Below, piece after piece: positions 41,690 to 42,088 of a stretch of 42,088 nucleotides of DNA; within the stretch, counting starts at the first letter, position 1, and each line of letters begins with the position of its first letter. The notes under the pieces were generated by a model. It had not been told where the DNA came from and did no database searches. It was given only the letters and a program-made list of their open reading frames with translations. Source of the DNA: Paracoccus laeviglucosivorans (lineage in GTDB: Bacteria > Pseudomonadota > Alphaproteobacteria > Rhodobacterales > Rhodobacteraceae). The stretch covers positions 1-42,088 of the forward strand of contig NZ_FXTK01000025.1 of the NCBI RefSeq assembly GCF_900182695.1, in the 5' to 3' direction. A program made the translations under genes and the position numbers.

Positions 41690-41995
41690 AATTGCCTTTT
41701 CAAGCTCTCGTAAAAATTTCCGCATGGAAATATGGGAATGAAACTGGTTGGATTGATCAGATGGGCGGGTGCGCCCCTGCCCTTCGCCTACTGCGTTGAT
41801 TTACATGGTGCGAAGTTACCGCATTTCTTATCTGCGATCCATCCTGACAACGTGCCGGTCAGCACATAGCTTAAGAAAGCGGGCGAAACGTGTCGTTCCG
41901 GCCACCGCTTTCCAGCATTGTCAAGCTATTGTTACGTGGAAACTATCGCCACATCGCCCGAGTTCCCTCGGGCGCTGTGTTTTCGCGATCTCGGC
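41690..41995. promoter_or_regulatory. 306-base region between glyA and folE2
   Basis: No gene is visible. ATTTCC-GCAT-GGAAAT, a six-base inverted repeat at 41716-41731, lies 27 bases before the folE2 start and could be an operator. A hairpin at 41955-41974 ends the glyA transcript region. I did not find a convincing Zur site. Confidence 0.4.
41955..41974. terminator. Eight-base GC hairpin downstream of glyA
   Basis: CGCCCGAG (41955-41962), loop TTCC, CTCGGGCG (41967-41974): a perfect stem 21 bases beyond the glyA stop. The T-run (TTTT near 41980) is on the plus-strand side only, so for glyA it is a T-less hairpin. Confidence 0.6.
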
Positions 41996-42088
41996 TCACA
42001 TCCCGCTATATAGCGGGAACTTCGCGCAAAGTGCCTCGACCTCGGCCTTGACCTTGGCTTCGACGGCGGCGTTGCCCTCGTCGCCATG
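41996..42088 (-). CDS. glyA: Serine hydroxymethyltransferase, C-terminal end only
   Basis: Only the last 30 codons are in the window. They read HGDEGNAAVEAKVKAEVE, then ALCAKFPLYSGM and a TGA. The closing pattern of a helix followed by Leu-Cys-x-x-Phe-Pro-x-Tyr is that of the GlyA C-terminus. GlyA interconverts serine and glycine with tetrahydrofolate. The last codons contain a perfect 18-base palindrome (42001-42018). Its upstream position on the same strand as folE2 fits a one-carbon/folate neighbourhood. Identification is from a short fragment, so some doubt remains. Confidence 0.75.
   Translation of the reverse strand, partial: HGDEGNAAVEAKVKAEVEALCAKFPLYSGM

Noticed and set aside
42001..42018. 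Perfect 18-base palindrome TCCCGCTATATAGCGGGA as an operator or terminator
   Set aside because: It lies within the last glyA codons, has no T-run, and reads as normal coding sequence (CAKFPLYSGM). It may be chance.
1..42088. Mobile elements, CRISPR, tRNA or rRNA genes
   Set aside because: I looked for transposase or integrase motifs, short direct-repeat arrays and cloverleaf-like sequences in the gaps and saw none.

Overview
The window is GC-rich DNA from an alphaproteobacterium, most likely a Paracoccus-like member of the Rhodobacteraceae. The basis is an EtfB fragment that resembles the Paracoccus protein from memory (no search run), the GC-rich codon use, and the density of ABC importers and catabolic operons. 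Both ends run through housekeeping genes (etfB at the left, the glyA 3' end at the right). In between is mostly accessory catabolic and transport DNA. I saw no tRNA, rRNA, CRISPR array, insertion sequence, integrase or phage gene.

Region A (1-10323), CoA-thioester catabolism. A minus-strand operon starting at 7670 encodes a class III CoA-transferase, an acyl-CoA dehydrogenase, two overlapping hot-dog (MaoC-like) subunits, a DapA-type lyase, a small protein and a polar amino acid-type ABC importer, and ends in etfB. A divergent LysR regulator (7873-8793) faces it across a perfect ATGTAT-N11-ATACAT inverted repeat. A BaiB-like acyl-CoA ligase lies convergent to the regulator. Together they read as uptake, CoA activation, dehydrogenation (electrons to ETF), hydration and cleavage of an unknown acid.

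Region B (10496-21582), organosulfur assimilation. Two sulfonate-type ABC importers diverge from 14569-14897, an intergenic region with repeated GGAACG/CGTTCC boxes. The minus arm carries an SsuD-like monooxygenase and a cupin. The plus arm carries an NtaA/DszA-like monooxygenase, a DszC/SfnB-like flavoprotein and a four-domain rhodanese. No flavin reductase is present. Two long hairpins close the plus arm. A PhnB-like VOC protein follows.

Region C (22262-36239), the most interesting part: a putative polycarboxylate degradation island. It holds an FbpABC-type importer whose binding protein lacks the iron tyrosines, an isocitrate lyase/PEP mutase-family lyase, a PrpF-like isomerase, two MmgE/PrpD proteins, a two-gene CHR transporter, two TcuA-like flavoproteins of identical length and a GntR/FCD regulator. 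A shared operator (AACTGTTGACAAT core) occurs in front of the importer/lyase pair and both flavoprotein genes, with weaker copies in front of the lyase and the regulator. A workable route is tricarballylate (or a substituted analogue) to an aconitate-type alkene, then isomerisation/hydration, then lyase cleavage.

Region D (36312-42088): a FolM/PTR1-like reductase, a possible Cys-rich small ORF, a periplasmic molybdopterin-domain-like protein coupled to a membrane GGDEF-EAL protein with both active sites intact, an FkbM methyltransferase, FolE2 and the end of GlyA. The folate-related genes are all on the minus strand.
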